Of a stretch of 64,000 nt of DNA, positions 9,851 to 22,974 are shown in pieces. The notes beneath the pieces are model-generated. The model did not search any database, was not told the DNA's origin, and saw only the letters and a list, made by a program, of their open reading frames with translations. The DNA comes from Pogonophryne albipinna (lineage: Eukaryota > Chordata > Actinopteri > Perciformes > Artedidraconidae), in contig CM053244.1 of NCBI GenBank assembly GCA_028583405.1, forward strand, positions 3,818,793 to 3,882,792. Direction: 5' to 3'. The translations under genes were made by a program, and so were the position numbers. Within the stretch, counting starts at the first letter, position 1. Every line of letters starts with the position of its first letter.

Positions 9851-11305
9851 CTCACAAATAAACATGAATATTCAGTTTAAAGTTCTGAATCCAACTTTAA
9901 CAACAAAAGCGATGTGAGGATGTACCTTACCTTACTACTATCTTTATTAGTCCCACAGAGGGGACATTTGCATCGTTACAGCAGGAAAGAGCCACATACA
10001 GCTTAATGTTACATTATGTTTAAAAAAAGTACTAATAACAAACATAATTTAAAAGTAAAACAAAATACTTTTCAAAATACAAATCCTGTAACAGTTCTTA
10101 GGATTTAGCAGCCAGGTATATATTACACAGTTTCCTCCATTATTCTTTGCCTGCTTTGCCTTTTTCTGTGTCTGCGATTCTCCCGGTCTTATTTCTCCCC
10201 TTTGCCATTGTGATCTAAAATGCATTCCATTAATCATTAATATGCATAGAATAAAACGTGTGTTGGAAGGATTTATTAAATTACTATGAATATTTGAGCT
10301 TAAATTCATTGCCATCTTCTAAACTCAGATATGTATCCCTAACATTCTCCCTGACTTTGTCATACCATTTTAACAGAGATGCAGCCACCCCCAATTATTT
10401 AATATCACCTTAAATATGTAAAATAATGCATTAGAAGACTAAAACCCTGTAAATAGCCATTGCTCTTGCACAATCCATGCCCCCCCCACACATGTTTGCC
10501 TAACTGAAGACCTGTCCCACATTAGGCAAATCACACTGTCCCACTTTGCGAAACATGTTTCCTAAAGTGGGACGATGGAAATAACAAATATAGAGTATAT
10601 TTACACCATATTATAATATTTTCTAATGAACAAACACATCCTGATAAAAACTTCCAAGATTGTTTTATTCAAACGAAATTTAAAACCGTAACATTACATT
10701 TGTCAAAACACTATGTCACTGACCTTTGGGTGGTCTTAACACAGGCTACTTCCTGTTGAATGTTTTCCCACCCTCATCTGTGATTGGACATTTGAGAAGT
10801 CATGTGATTTTGATCGCATGACATCACAGCTTGTTTACCCATAGTTTCATTGACTCTCATTTGTTTGCGGAAGACCTACACCCATTTGAGCTTAGGTGTC
10901 CCACATTAGGCCGTGTCCCACATTAGGGCAACTCACCCTACATAAACATACAAGTCTGTGCTTTTGATCACAATACAGGCAGGGGCTGGGACCCTTCTTT
11001 TCCCTCTTGGCTGATCAGTATTAAACATAGTTGGGAACTGCCTGATGTAGGAACGACAATAGAAATGGTTAGAGAAAGGAGATACTCTAATAACTCTATA
11101 GAAGATTTATAAATCATACACGTGTCTGTGGCTTTAGTTGATGGTTTTGTTTACATTATTTCCCATCATTTAAATAAGAAATATACTGTTTGACCTTGCA
11201 CTGACAGATGTAGATCATCGCCTGCCTCACCCTAACATCGGTGTTGGGCACTGCCTCCCGCCCGGTTGGTACGCTGACTTGTACACTCTCTGGCCGTGTC
11301 TCAAT
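9851..11305. other. Non-coding stretch with GTCCCACATTA motifs
   Basis: No gene seen. The motif GTCCCACATTAG occurs three times in the same orientation (about 10515, 10898, 10914), with a related GTCCCACTTTGCG at 10538. These look like parts of one dispersed repeat, but no inverted ends could be paired. Confidence 0.5.
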
Positions 11306-11931
11306 TCAATCAATCAATCAATCAATCAATGTTTATTTATATAGCCCAATATCACAAATGTTACATTTGTCTCAGTGGACTTCACAGTTTGTGCAAAATA
11401 TCAGTATGACAATACGACACCCTCTGTCCTTAGACCCTCTGTCCTTAGACCCTCACATCGTACAAGGAAAAACTTCCGAAGAAAACCCACAGTTTTAAAG
11501 GGAAAAATGGGAGAAACCTCAGGGAGAGCAACAGAGGAGGGATCCCTCTCCCAGGACGGACAGACGTGCAATAGATGCCGTGTGTAAATTGAAAAGATAA
11601 TACATTTGCAACATAGGTAGTCCAAATGTTTGGAAATGCATGTGTATATAATAGGAAGATGAAACCACGAGGATATCCATCCAGGACCTATGATCCAGGA
11701 CCACAGCCACGACTCAAGATCCAGGGCTCGCGATGCAGGACACAGGACCGCAGGATCATCCATGACTCCGGATCCCAGCGTATATAGACACCAAAAAGAA
11801 AGACATTTGGGGAAGCTGGGTTAATCGGAACATGAGAGTACACCGGTATAGACAGAGAGAAGGAAGAAGTAAGATGTCCCCCGACAAACTAAGCCTATAT
11901 CAGCAAAACTAGGGGCTGAATCTAATCAGCC

Positions 11932-13738
11932 CTAACTATAAGCTTTATCAAAAAGGAAGGTCTTAAGCGCACTCTTAAAAACGGATAGGGTGTCTGCCGC
12001 CCGAACACAAACTGGAAGCTGATTCCACAAATGTGGAGCTTGATAAGAAAAGGCTCTGGCTCCCATTGTACTTTTAGAGACTCTAGGAACAACCAACAAC
12101 CCTGCATTCTTGGAACGCAATGCCCTAGTAGGACAGTAGGGTATAATGAGTTCTTTAAGGTAAGATGGCGCCTGCCCATTAAGGGCTTTGTAGACGAGAA
12201 GAAGAATTTTAAATTCTATCCTGTGTTCTATAGGGAGCCAGTGTAAGGCAGCCAGAACAGGAGTAATGTGGTCCCTTTTCCTAACTCTGGTTAGTACACG
12301 AGCTGCAGCATTTTGAATCAGCTGAAGCGACTTGACTGACTTCTTGGTACACCCTGATAATAAAGAGTTACAATAATCCAGCCTTGAAGTAACAAATGCA
12401 TGGACTAGTTTCTCTGCATCGTTTTGAGGCAAGATATGCCTGATTTTTGCAATGTTACGTAGATGGAAGTAGGCGGTCCTTGAGATTGATTTTATGTGGG
12501 CGTTAAAGGGTAAATCCTGATCAAATATAACACCAAGATTCCTTACAGTCTCACTGGAGGCCAAATTAATGCCATCCATAGTTAGTATATCTTTAGATAA
12601 TTTGTTTCGTAGATTCTTCGGGCCAAGTACAATAACTTCAGTTTTGGTCGTGTTTAACATCAAAAAGTTTAAGGTCATCCACGTTTTTAAGTCCTTGAGG
12701 CAGTCTTGAATTTTATTTAGATGATTAATTTCATCAGGCTTGATTGATAAATATAGTTGAGTATCATCTGCATAACAATGAAAATTTACAGAATGATTCC
12801 TTATAATATTGCCTAACGGAAGCATATATAATGTGAACAAAATAGGTCCGAGCACTGAGCCCTGTGGCACTCCATGGCTAACTTTGGTTTGCGTGGAAGA
12901 TTCATCATTGACACGTACAAACTGAGAGCGTTCAGATAGATAGGACCTAAACCAGCCTAAAGCAGTTCCCTGTATGCCAACTAAGTGCTCTAGTCTTTGC
13001 AATAAGATATCATGATCGATAGTATCAAATGCAGCACTGAGATCGAGCAAAACAAGAATAGAGACAAGTCCCTTGTCAGAGGCTATTAGAATGTCATTTG
13101 TGACTTTGACCAGAGCTGTCTCTGTGCTATGATGTGTTCTAAAGCCAAACTGAAAATCTTCAAATAAATCATTGTTTTTTAAGTAATCACACAGCTGTTT
13201 TGCGACTGCTTTCTCAAGAAATTTTTGAGAGGAACGAAAAATTTGAAATAGGTCTATAATTGGCTAAAATCTCTGGATCGAGGTTGTGCTTTTTAAGAAG
13301 CGGTTTTATCACTGCTACTTTGAATGATTGTGGAACATAGCCTGATAATAAAGACATATTCATAATATTTAATAAAGAAGTGCTAATTAATGGAAAAACT
13401 TCCTTCAACAGCTTAGTTGGAATTGGGTATAAGATACACGTTGATGGTTTAGAAGAGAGAATCATTGAATTTAATTGTTCAAGGTTAATGGCTGAAAAGC
13501 ATTCTAGTTTACTATCTAGTGTAATATTAGAACTTACGTTTCCGGGAGCTGTTGATAACACTATACTGGTCAAAGGCAAGAGGTCATTAATTTTGTTTCT
13601 AAGAGTAACAATTTTATCGTTAAAAAAGCACATCAAATCATTGAGTGCTATGGGAATAGAAGGCTCAATCGAGCTGTGGCTCTCTGTCAGCCTGGCTACA
13701 GTGCTGAAAAAGAAATCTTGCATTATTCTTATTCTCAT
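11932..13738 (-). pseudogene. L2 ORF2, reverse transcriptase part
   Basis: A 174-residue frame (13738-13214) ends in [14 protein letters not shown], the first RT block, and is then cut by a frameshift near 13220 in a T run. A 372-residue frame (13050-11932) carries [16 protein letters not shown] (residues 2-17), [10 protein letters not shown] (60-69), YADDTQLYL (93-101; both catalytic Asp present) and the C-terminal [13 protein letters not shown] block, then stops in normal position. The RT core is well preserved, so this copy was lost recently. Retrotransposon, not a host gene. Confidence 0.85.
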
Positions 13739-14846
13739 CTATTAATGAAGAGTAGTAGGCTGCTCTCGCTTTACGCAGTGCTTTCTTATATTCATTGAGA
13801 GTAATATGCCAAATTAAACGAGATTCTTCAAGTTTAGTGGAACGCCATATCCTTTCAAGTTGTCTCGACTTTTGCTTTATTTTGTGGGTTTCGGCATTAT
13901 GCCATGGAGCTAATCTATGTTGTTTTATTTTCTTCTTTTTCAAAGGAGCAACAGAGTCTAATTTTATTCGCAGCGCATCTGTAGCACTATCAACAACATG
14001 ATCAATTTGGGGTGGTGTACATTTTGTATAAGTTTCCTCCCCTACATGCAGACATGCTATCGAGTTAAATATTGGTGGAATCTCTTCCTTAAATGTGGCT
14101 ATAGCACTAACAGATAGGTTTCTGCTGCAGGAGCTTTTGACTAATGCTTTGTAGTCTAGTAACAGTACTTCAAAAGTTACTAAGAAATGGTCGGATAAAG
14201 CAGGATTATGCGGTTCGACTAATAGTTGCTCAATTTCAATACCATAAGTCAGAACAAGGTCGAGAGTGTGATTATAGCAGTGGGTTGGTTTATTTACATT
14301 CTGACAGAAACCAACAGAATCTAATATAGAGTTAAATGCAACAGTAAGGCTATTTTTTATCATCGTCAACATGAATATTAAAGTCACCTACGATAATTAC
14401 TTTATCTGTTTTAAGAACCAAAGTTGATAAAAACTCAGAGAATTCTGATGAGAATTCTGATAAGAATTCTGAATAAGGACCTGGTGCACGGTACACTGTA
14501 ACAAATAAGATTGGCTGCAAAGTTTTCCAGGTCGGATGCGTAAGACTAAAAACGAGACTTTCAAAGGAGGTATAATTTAATTTTGGTTTAGTATTGATAA
14601 GTAAACTTGAGTCAAAGATTGCTGCAACTCCACCTCCTCGGCCCGCGCCTCGGGCAATATGAGTATTGATATGGCTGGGTGGAGTGCCTCATTTATGCTG
14701 ACATATTCTTCATGTCTCAACCAAGTTTCAGTGAGACAGCATATATCAATATTATAATCTGATATTAAATCATTTACCAATATTGCTTTAGATGCTAGAG
14801 ATCTTATGTTTAAGAGACCACATTTAATATTCCTGTTTTGTTGCAC
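13665..14846 (-). pseudogene. L2 ORF2, apurinic-type endonuclease part
   Basis: Two frames: 14846-14577 begins [20 protein letters not shown] and has [10 protein letters not shown], the N-terminal endonuclease motifs (catalytic Asn and Glu present). 14387-13665 (240 residues) has SDHFLVTFEV, the terminal SDH motif near residue 65, then a basic linker. The DNA between them is in another frame, so at least one frameshift and probably a small deletion broke the enzyme. It would nick target DNA for target-primed reverse transcription. Confidence 0.75.
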
Positions 14847-15040
14847 AGTTTACATTTACTTTTATTAGTTGTTATTATGTATGACACCTCTATTAGGTTT
14901 TACCTTTAATTGTCCTTGGGCAGACACACACACCGCTAATATTGGGTATTTTATTGGGTTCGGGATTCCTATGGATGACTGCCTAGGAGAGAGCGCAGAG
15001 AAGCGTGTAAGACTGCGACTCCGCCTCCTGGTCTCAATTC

Positions 15041-15740
15041 AGGGGCTGCACCCTTCGGAGTACGCAGCCTACGTGGTCCACGGAGGACCCAGCCCACGTA
15101 GACCGGGTAGGCTGGACCGAGCGGCCTACGAAATGAGACGTCTAGCCTACGGAGCGCTTCGTATTTACGTCACGTGATACGCGCTGTTCGGTTGCGCTGC
15201 TCCAGCAGCCTGCTAGCAAATTAGCTTACAAGCTAACTCAGCTGAAAAGGATCCAGAAACTTTACTTTTACATTTTTTGGAGATCACCGACTGCGATGAA
15301 ATAAAGAGAACCATGGCCAGGTAAATAAGATGAAGCTGTTCCTTTAGCCCCAGTAATGTTACATTAGTAAGTTAACAAGTACATTATGTATATAGCTGAT
15401 GTAATTTAATCCTATTATTTCATATTTAAAATAAGTCTTAATTTTTCTGTACTAATAAAACAATGTTGTATAGATTGATTGTTAACAATATTAGTGTTCT
15501 AATCTTAATGGCTATGATTATAACAGTTTATATTCTCCTTCTTCCCCTAACCCTGCCCAGATGATGTCCCACTGACCCTAGGTCAGCACCTCCAGGTCCA
15601 GCAGCACCGTGCCCCCCGCTCTGCTGAAATACACAATTAAACATTTTCTATGACCTATTTCTTGTATTAATAAAATCAAACTGAAGACAGTTTAATGACC
15701 TAGAGATATCTTTATTATTCCACTGCTTATGTACACATGC
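15041..15740 (+). mobile_element. DNA-transposon-like remnant with exon-like pieces
   Basis: Begins TCTCAATTCAGGGGCTGCA and CCTTCGGAGTACGCAGCC, a start seen in fish DNA transposons, but no partner terminus is found. At 15313 an ATGGCCAG|GTAAAT gives an ATG followed at once by a donor. At 15545-15560 CTAACCCTGCCCAG is a good acceptor. An AATAAA lies near 15670. This may be a decayed element-borne transcription unit. No protein can be read. Confidence 0.35.
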
Positions 15741-16107
15741 AATAAATGAAAGACAATATGAGGAGGAAAGGCGTGTTTAGTTATATATTGAATGTACAAT
15801 GTCTGAATCCTCTGCTATGCGCAAAAACGAACATTGAAGATCGGAGGCAGGAGGACCCCCAGCAGCGCCAACCGGCACACGAGGAGGAGCCAGAGGAGGA
15901 TATTTAAACAGCTGAAGTGCCGTTTCTCGCTCTCGAGGCGCCGAGGACACAGCTGTCTCCTCACTGAACCATATTCTGCTGGTAACATTACCGCGCCATT
16001 TTAATTAAAGTACCCATTTGAACCTTATTGGAGGGACTCCATTGGGTCTCATTTATCCTAAGCTTCTCTCCTGGACGCGAGAATAAAGAACAAAGCTAAT
16101 ACTTCAT
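15741..16107 (+). mobile_element. Truncated solo LTR, TGTTAG family
   Basis: Shares with the complete LTRs at 26834-27408 and 38277-38963 the blocks GAGGAGGAAAGGCGTG, TGGTAACATTACCG, TTAATTAAAGTACCC and AAGCTTCTCTCCTGGACGCG. The 5' half of the LTR and the terminal TG are missing, and no target duplication is seen. Confidence 0.65.
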
Positions 16108-17452
16108 AATTAAGCAAACGTAATGTATAGTTCGAGATTATTGCATGACTAACGACAAGATGTGAAAGTATTATACTTCACTTACACTGTTAGCGGGAGC
16201 GCCACGTTGATGGAGATGAACTCTGACCTTTCACACCCCCAGACTCCGCTAACCACGTAGATGTTGCACACCCTCGTGGGGGCACACGCATGTGATTGGC
16301 TTAAAATGAAGCTGGCCGAAGACACTCGCCTCTTAAAAAAAGCGTGTGTGTGAATCTAGCTGCGTCAGGGGAGTCTCAGAAATCCACACACAGATGCAGA
16401 GAGATTCAGACAAAGTGGTTTTATATAAATGTAACACTCAAATGTGTTTTTGATGTCACTTTTGTGTATCCTTTTGTGTGCCTTCATTTATTTTTGAGAC
16501 TGAACTGACCCCATAATAAATGGCTCCAATAATTATTATTCAGAAGAAAAACTGCAATATAAAGGAATTCCTCTCCACCCAAATCCCGAGGTTTTGTGTC
16601 TTTTAGTTATTTTCTGTTAATAATAACTTCAATAAACGTGCAGGAATGAGTCGGCATTTACAACGGAAAGTTTGCTCCTGACGAAGTAAACTTTCTTTTG
16701 AACATGCTCTTTGATCGATGCCTGAAATAAGATTGGGGGTTTTTCCGTAAACACCGCTCTCGTGAATGTCCGATTCTTCTATGTGTCATAAAAATGGCGG
16801 TTACTATCAAGTGGGACTAATAAACCTCGGCGAGCCAATCATTAGTTGCTGTTAGCTTAGCGGTGGTTACGACATGCAAACAAAGTTTTGGAGATTCCAT
16901 TTACGCCTCAAAAATCAGTCTTAATATGTGGAGATGATCCTGCTGAGCAAAAGTTGTAAGTATCATACACATGTTCAACGTTCTGAAATCCAATCGAGAA
17001 ATGCCCATTTTGTCAAGGGAGCCTTTGTGATAGTTACTTCCGGGTCAGCCTACACACATGTGTCATCACTGCACCACTCTGAAGTCAACAGATGTCCAGT
17101 AGATGATTAAATAATTTCAACTTAGACACTTATTAAACTTAGACGAGTTGTGCTCAAAGTGGCCCTGGCCTCTTCACTCTCTATATCGCAATGAATGGCT
17201 CGTGCCAACGTAGAGTCATGCTACTACTCATAATGTGTAGAGAGCCTGACTGTCAGCTAATGACGCTCATGAGACGTCCTCCTTTCTGGTGGTGACATGA
17301 GTTTGATATGAAGGCTAATTCCCTTGGATGGAAGCGTCACATCTAAAGGCAGTGACTGGATGATGCGTGTTGAAGGCCTGGATCAGTTGAGACAGCTCTG
17401 CAGTAACACTGTTATTGATGTCAACTAATGCCCTGCCCTACAGTATGTAGAG
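16108..17452. other. Non-coding stretch, nothing recognised
   Basis: About 1.3 kb with no supported gene or element end. No open frame with coding character. Confidence 0.5.
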
Positions 17453-18408
17453 CAGGGACGTGCACAGACATTTGGAGGGGCTATTGCTCTAAACTGGAAA
17501 AAGGGCCTTTTGAAAATTCTAAAATAAACTCATAAAATAAAAACACTCAGTTGACTTTTATGTCCAACTGCTAAATTCGTTATTCAGGCACATTTTTTGC
17601 TGCGGCCATATCTCATTAAAATATCTAATGTTAGTAACTATTAAAGAAACAATGGGGACAATTCTGTTTTAATGTAGTTTTACCGTTGTTACTGCTGTGC
17701 AGACATAGGCTACTGATAACATAGGGCTTCTATAATTACCTTTTTAAACTCACTAATTAATTAAACCAGTTCAATACGCATTATTCTTATCATTCTTTAT
17801 GAGCGTAGTAACGGTAAGGTATCTAATTACTTATTTATTTAGAATTCCATAACTTAATAACAGAGATGATCAAGCTAAAGTGGAGACATGGCACAAATCC
17901 TACAATAAAGCGGGACAGTGAAGTGTTCTCCGTGAGAGGGCGATCAAGAGAAGAGAGCGAGGGTGAGGGAGTTTACGGAGCAGAGTAAAAGACACAGAAA
18001 GACAGAAGCACAATAACAAGTATATTTAGGTGTTTTTTTTGTAAGTAACCGACGGTGTCAAGAGGAAGTAAAGTCCCCTGGTTTGTCCCCTATACTCTAA
18101 CGGGCAGGAGCCAGGGCAGGCGTTTGGTGTGATCACCAGAGCCATATGAGGTTGGACTCGGAGGGCTTTCCTTTGCTTCCAGCTGTCAGATTGTAAACAA
18201 AGTCACGTGACTGGGGGCAGATGACAGCGCGGACAAGGTGTGTTTCCCGCAGCGAGACGCTACAATACTAATTGTGGGCTTATCATGTTGATTCGGCCAC
18301 AACAGAAAACAAAAAAAACTCTTGCTCTCTCCAGAGGGGCAGGTCAGGCAAAAATGGCAAAAGGGCCGTTGCCCGGGCAACATTAGCCCGTACCTGTGCA
18401 CGTCCCTG
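17453..18408. mobile_element. Non-autonomous hAT element, 956 bp
   Basis: Perfect 15-bp inverted ends (CAGGGACGTGCACAG at 17453, inverted at 18394-18408). The flanks are ATGTAGAG at 17445-17452 and ATGCAGAG at 18409-18416, an 8-bp target duplication with one mismatch, as expected of hAT. No transposase frame inside. Confidence 0.88.
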
Positions 18409-18416
18409 ATGCAGAG

Positions 18417-20532
18417 GCTTTAATGAGTAAGCACTTCCATACTTTATCCACAGACCATCTGTTGGTCGAGATTTCGGGAATGAACCTAGATTGGCCCACC
18501 AATGTGCCACTAATCTAGGAGAGAGGATGTGTGCACCTCTACCCTACATGGTGAAACTTCCCCAAAGCAGTGATTAAAGGGGATTTTTCTCTTGATCTCC
18601 ATTCAGGGAAGGAAGGTGAAAGCCTGTAGCTGAATAACCCGTAATACTCAACTCACTCTTTTTATTAAAGTGGCTTCAGCTTTGTTAGAAAGTAAAAAAC
18701 ATAATTTGGGAGATGTCTTACACAGTATAATAATATCAAAAGCTGTTCTTAAAAGATCTCCAGCAGCGAGCCACTTTTAAAACAATGGGTCTCTCAAGGT
18801 TTCACGAAAATAAGTGGAACATGGAAATACATTGTTTTAGAAAGAAGCATTTTAGATAACACTACAGACACCCACAGGATTTAAATAAACGGTATGATCA
18901 AACCGCTTTCTACAATCTTATGCATGCCTCTGAACATGGTGCATTTCATTCTCAAAAGACACTTTTAATCTAAAGCTGGGTTCACAGCACAACAAGTCTT
19001 ACTGCATCTAATATCAGATGACTGTGTAAAAAGCACACACTACCCTTTTAACGTTTGACATGGTGGAACTTGTTATCCAGCATAAAACATTTAGGAAAAA
19101 GTTGATGTTCCAGGAAATCCTCTTGAGGCTGGGTCTTAAGATTTGTTACAGTTCTAGCTTTGTGTTAAATAATACTGTATGCTTTTGTTCTCGTAGCCAC
19201 CTCATGCATCGCCTCCTTATAGTGAGGAAAACACATTTTGGTCACATGTTTTTTTTTTCATTGGAATATATTTCTCTTTTAGTGTTCAAGCCTTTTTCCT
19301 GTAACATATTGCTGGCTTTTTGCTAGCTAACAAATGTACACTTTACATCAGTCCTCGATACAAATCATTTAACCACTAAGCAACCTTGGCCTCTTGGGGG
19401 CAGCGGAAGAAGTTGTAAATAAAACGTTGAGATATTATCATAGTAAAAAGTTAGTAGGCAAACATTTTACCTCACAATTGGCTTCATGTACTTCGAGCAG
19501 ACTTGGTCTCCAGTTACTATTGAGACAACTATAATAATTCATTAAGTTAATCAAAGCTTCACTGAGCTAAGGATATGTATTAGTACATTTGTCACTATAA
19601 ATAGCCTCTTCCCTTAGCACATGGTAAATAATTTATAAGTGAAGCCTCAAACTACTTTGTTTCCGTATATCATGAATTTATTATATCACTGTTCTTTCAC
19701 GTTGAATACAAAGTTAGATTTCCAGTTCGCTGAGATTCCCTGTAATTTAATATTTTCAAAATGGCCTTTTCAGGCATTAGTGAGCAGCATCTGCGGCGCC
19801 TACAGCGAGGTGTGATAAAACCGTGTGTATGTAAACACCTTTGTTGTTGCTTTGATCAGATCAGGCGGGGGAAGCAATCTACACATGCACTGATACGAAG
19901 TAGCTCACATGAAGGCGCGGGCCACATCTCAGTCTCACATAAAAGGATTAGTTGTTTGCATGGGAAGATGAGTCGGATTAGAGGGAAGGCAAGCCAACAG
20001 TGCCTGCCTGTTGATCAGGGTTACTGTTGGCACTGCCCTATCTCCATACCATCACTACCATCATACATATTGCCAGCACGGTAAATGACATGAGAAATAT
20101 TGCATGCTCTTAATCTCTTGGTTTGAAGCTCACTTTTGCCTTTCTTGATGATTCCATCGTCAGCACAAATGAATAGAGTGAAGTCAGTGATGCTTTCTGG
20201 GAACTTGTAGTCTCTCTAGGTTGACCTTAAGCTGCCTGTCTTGCACTTTGTGTAAAGGCCAGCTGACAGTCCGCTGGTGGTTTGACACAAGCTACAACCT
20301 GCCATAGCTTGGAGGGGACGCTTATGTGTCTTCTTTCAGTATTATGTCAAGAAAAGAAATGTGTGATTTATGAGTCACGTATCTTATGGTAGTTTATTCA
20401 TTTGACTGTTTTGTGTGCAAGTCTCCCTGCTGTTAGACTGTCATAACACGACTGTGTCTTACTGTATGTAAACCTGCAGAACGGTGCTTCGTGAGAAATG
20501 AACTCTTCCATATTTCATTGTGTGTGTTTCTT
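18417..20532. other. Non-coding stretch, possible conserved element
   Basis: No gene or element end supported. About 19755-20060 is less AT-rich than its surroundings and holds CTTTGATCAGATCA (TCF/LEF-like) and TGTAAACAC (forkhead-like) close together. Only alignment to other fish could say whether it is a conserved regulatory element. Confidence 0.4.
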
Positions 20533-21190
20533 TTAAATCAAATCAAGTTTTATTTATATAGCACATTTATAAACGATGTTTGGTGGAGCCAAAGTGCTGT
20601 ACATACAATAAAAATAGCCTACAGTAGAGACACTTTACAGCAAATACAACAGCACAGATTGTTCAGAATATCAGTATGAGAAAAACGACACCCTCTGTCC
20701 TTAGACCCTCACATCGTACAAGGAAAAACTTCCAGAGAAAACCCACAGTTTAAAGGGAACATGGGAGAAACCTCAGGGAGAGCAACAGAGGAGGGATCCC
20801 TCTCCCAGGACGGACAGACGTGCAATAGATGCCGTGTGTAAATCCAAGAGATAATACATTTTACAGCATATAGACCGAATGTTAGGAAATGCATGTGTCT
20901 GTAATAAGAAGATGAATCCACAAGGATGTCAGCTACAATCCTGAGGAAGCCATCAGGGAAGCAGCATGATGAGACCCAAGGCAGGACCGCAGAGACAGGT
21001 TCAGCCACGACCCGAAGTCCACGACTTAATCCAGAACTCAGGATAGAGGATCCAAGACACAGGACTACAGCAAGAGGATCAGCCTCGACTCCGGATCCCG
21101 GCGTAGATATAGATACAAAACAAGAACAAAGATTTGGCTGGGTTAATCGGAACAAGAGAATACACAGACACAGACAGAGAGGGAAAAGGT
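20533..21190 (-). mobile_element. 5'-truncated L2 fragment with a different tail
   Basis: From about 20660 to 21150 it matches the L2 3' UTR of 11380-11830 (CCTCTGTCCTTAGACCCTCA, GGACGGACAGACGTGCAATA). The terminal 120 bp instead carry TTTTATTTATATAGCACATT, the tail of another fish LINE family, with a short TCAAA run. Only 3' UTR is present. Confidence 0.75.
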
Positions 21191-22436
21191 CATTGGATAA
21201 AAGTTATTCTTGACCCTCTAGAAAGATCTCATGAACTTCCCCACTCAATCTATCAAGACCCGAGCAGTTCTATTAGATATAAGAAACAGAGAGAGGGATA
21301 AATGCTTAAAGATTTAGTATGTGCCGGTACTGTGAATTACCGGCCCACGAAAAAAGAAAAATAACAACCATACTATGACTATGCTATGCTGATAAAAAAG
21401 CCAAGAATAGTATGTGTAAAAATATGAAAAATTGGCATGCTACAGTATGTCGATTTTTCTTTTAAATAAATCCTGCTATGACTTTGGTATGTGAAAGTGT
21501 TTGTTATATCATTCATTATGATGTAATTCTGCTGCCATCATGGTTCAGTTGGATCTTGGATGCTCTCAGTAATCCAACTAAAGAGGACCAACAGCTCAGA
21601 CGTGTGACAGACAAAGTTAGCTACTAGCTAGTTTACGTAGAATGAATCCGTCGTTGATTGTGTATTATTGTCGAGTTGGGGTCCTTTTTATTTTACTGTT
21701 ACTTTGGAGTAGTTGTTCATGAGACAGTCAAATGAAATATTTGTCCTATTCCATATTCACATTTATTTGTAACTGACACGTAAGGGTAAAAGACAAACAT
21801 CTTTAACAAATGTAATGCAATGAATAAGCTTAATTGTCACAGAAGCACACATAACGTCATATCGAATATTTAAACAAATCATTTCCTTGTCCCTAAAGCA
21901 TTGACTACGCTATCGTCCTTAAATGCAGGCATTAAGTTTCACGTTCTGCTGCCACAATAAGTCGGTTTCTCCAGTGTAATGATAATAAAAAAATAGTAAG
22001 TATTGGTAATAATATTAATAAAAACAACACGGTTTGGGTTCTTTCGTTTATGATGGTAACGTTAACCAGTAAGCTTCAATAATCAACTCCAGCTCAACAA
22101 ACCATATTGCAATATCTACGTTAACGTTATTTCTGGAACCAACTGGAAATGTGAGATTCATATTTTTCAGATACACAGATCTTATAGTGACGTTAATCTC
22201 ATGTACAGTCAGTGATGCTAATTAGTCGCTTTTCGGCGCCTCCCGCTTTTTTAACGCTGATGAGGGTGACTTGTGTAATTTGTGGCGAACCGAAGAGTTT
22301 TCGTTTTGGGGGGGGACGGTCGGACAACTTCTCACTTCAAAAAAGAAGAAATCTAAACCACAAAATGAGTAAACAAGCGAGTGTCTGTTTTTCCTGGCCA
22401 AGGACAGGTTCCTTGAACACAACACGAGTGTAACGT
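21191..22436. other. Non-coding stretch, nothing recognised
   Basis: About 1.2 kb with no supported gene. AT-rich apart from its right end. No inverted termini found. Confidence 0.5.
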
Positions 22437-22444
22437 GTCTTCAC

Positions 22445-22966
22445 CAGGGGTCTTTCTCAATCTCGAGGATGCTGGCTTGGTAGTCGCGTACTTCAGAAAC
22501 GAAGCCAGTATGCTTCCAAGCCACGGCTTCGGAAAACGAAGAAGAATGGAACAGGCTAACAAGTGTGCCACTCTCTCAACATAAACTGTACCGAAAATAA
22601 ATACCTCACGATGTCTATCTAATTATGAACTTGCTTTACTTTCACGGAACACATTTTTGGTGATAACATATTTACCAACACATGTTCTACGCCACTATAC
22701 TTACATTTAAATGTGTGCTGCGTCGGTTCAGCCATTCTCCGCAAGGGTTTTTGAAATTGGTCCGTGCGCAAAGCATTGTGGGGATTTTAAGGATGCGAAG
22801 TCTACCCATGTGCAGCCTCGAACTTTCCCCCAAACCAAGGACGCGGCCTCGGTGAAATTCCAAGTATGCTAGAGATTGGAACAGTCCTTCGGCGGCACTC
22901 GATGACGTAGCATCCTTGAAATATTGGCTTGGAAGCCAGTATCCTCGAGATTGAGAAACGGCCCTG
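22445..22966. mobile_element. Non-autonomous hAT element, 522 bp
   Basis: Long inverted ends of about 36 bp with a few mismatches, starting CAGGGGTCTTTCTCAATC on the left and CAGGGCCGTTTCTCAATC read inward on the right, both followed by TCGAGGAT. Perfect 8-bp target duplication GTCTTCAC at 22437-22444 and 22967-22974. No transposase. Confidence 0.92.
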
Positions 22967-22974
22967 GTCTTCAC

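Larger units (their letters stand above)
11306..15040 (-). mobile_element. L2-clade LINE, nearly full ORF2, frameshifted
   Basis: A minus-strand non-LTR element. The 3' end is a (CAAT)n plus-strand run at 11306-11330, i.e. a (TTGA)n tail, preceded by the AATATTGGGCTATATAAAT-type 3' UTR. From 5' to 3' it has an endonuclease region (14846-13665), linker, reverse transcriptase and C-terminal region (to 11932), and a 3' UTR of about 600 bp. The upper end at about 15040 is where similarity to the second copy (56434-57031) stops, so ORF1 is missing here. Close similarity between the copies points to a recently active family. Confidence 0.9.

Noticed and set aside
10500..10940. MITE bounded by GTCCCACATTAG motifs
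   Set aside because: All motif copies are in the same orientation and no inverted ends or target duplication could be found.
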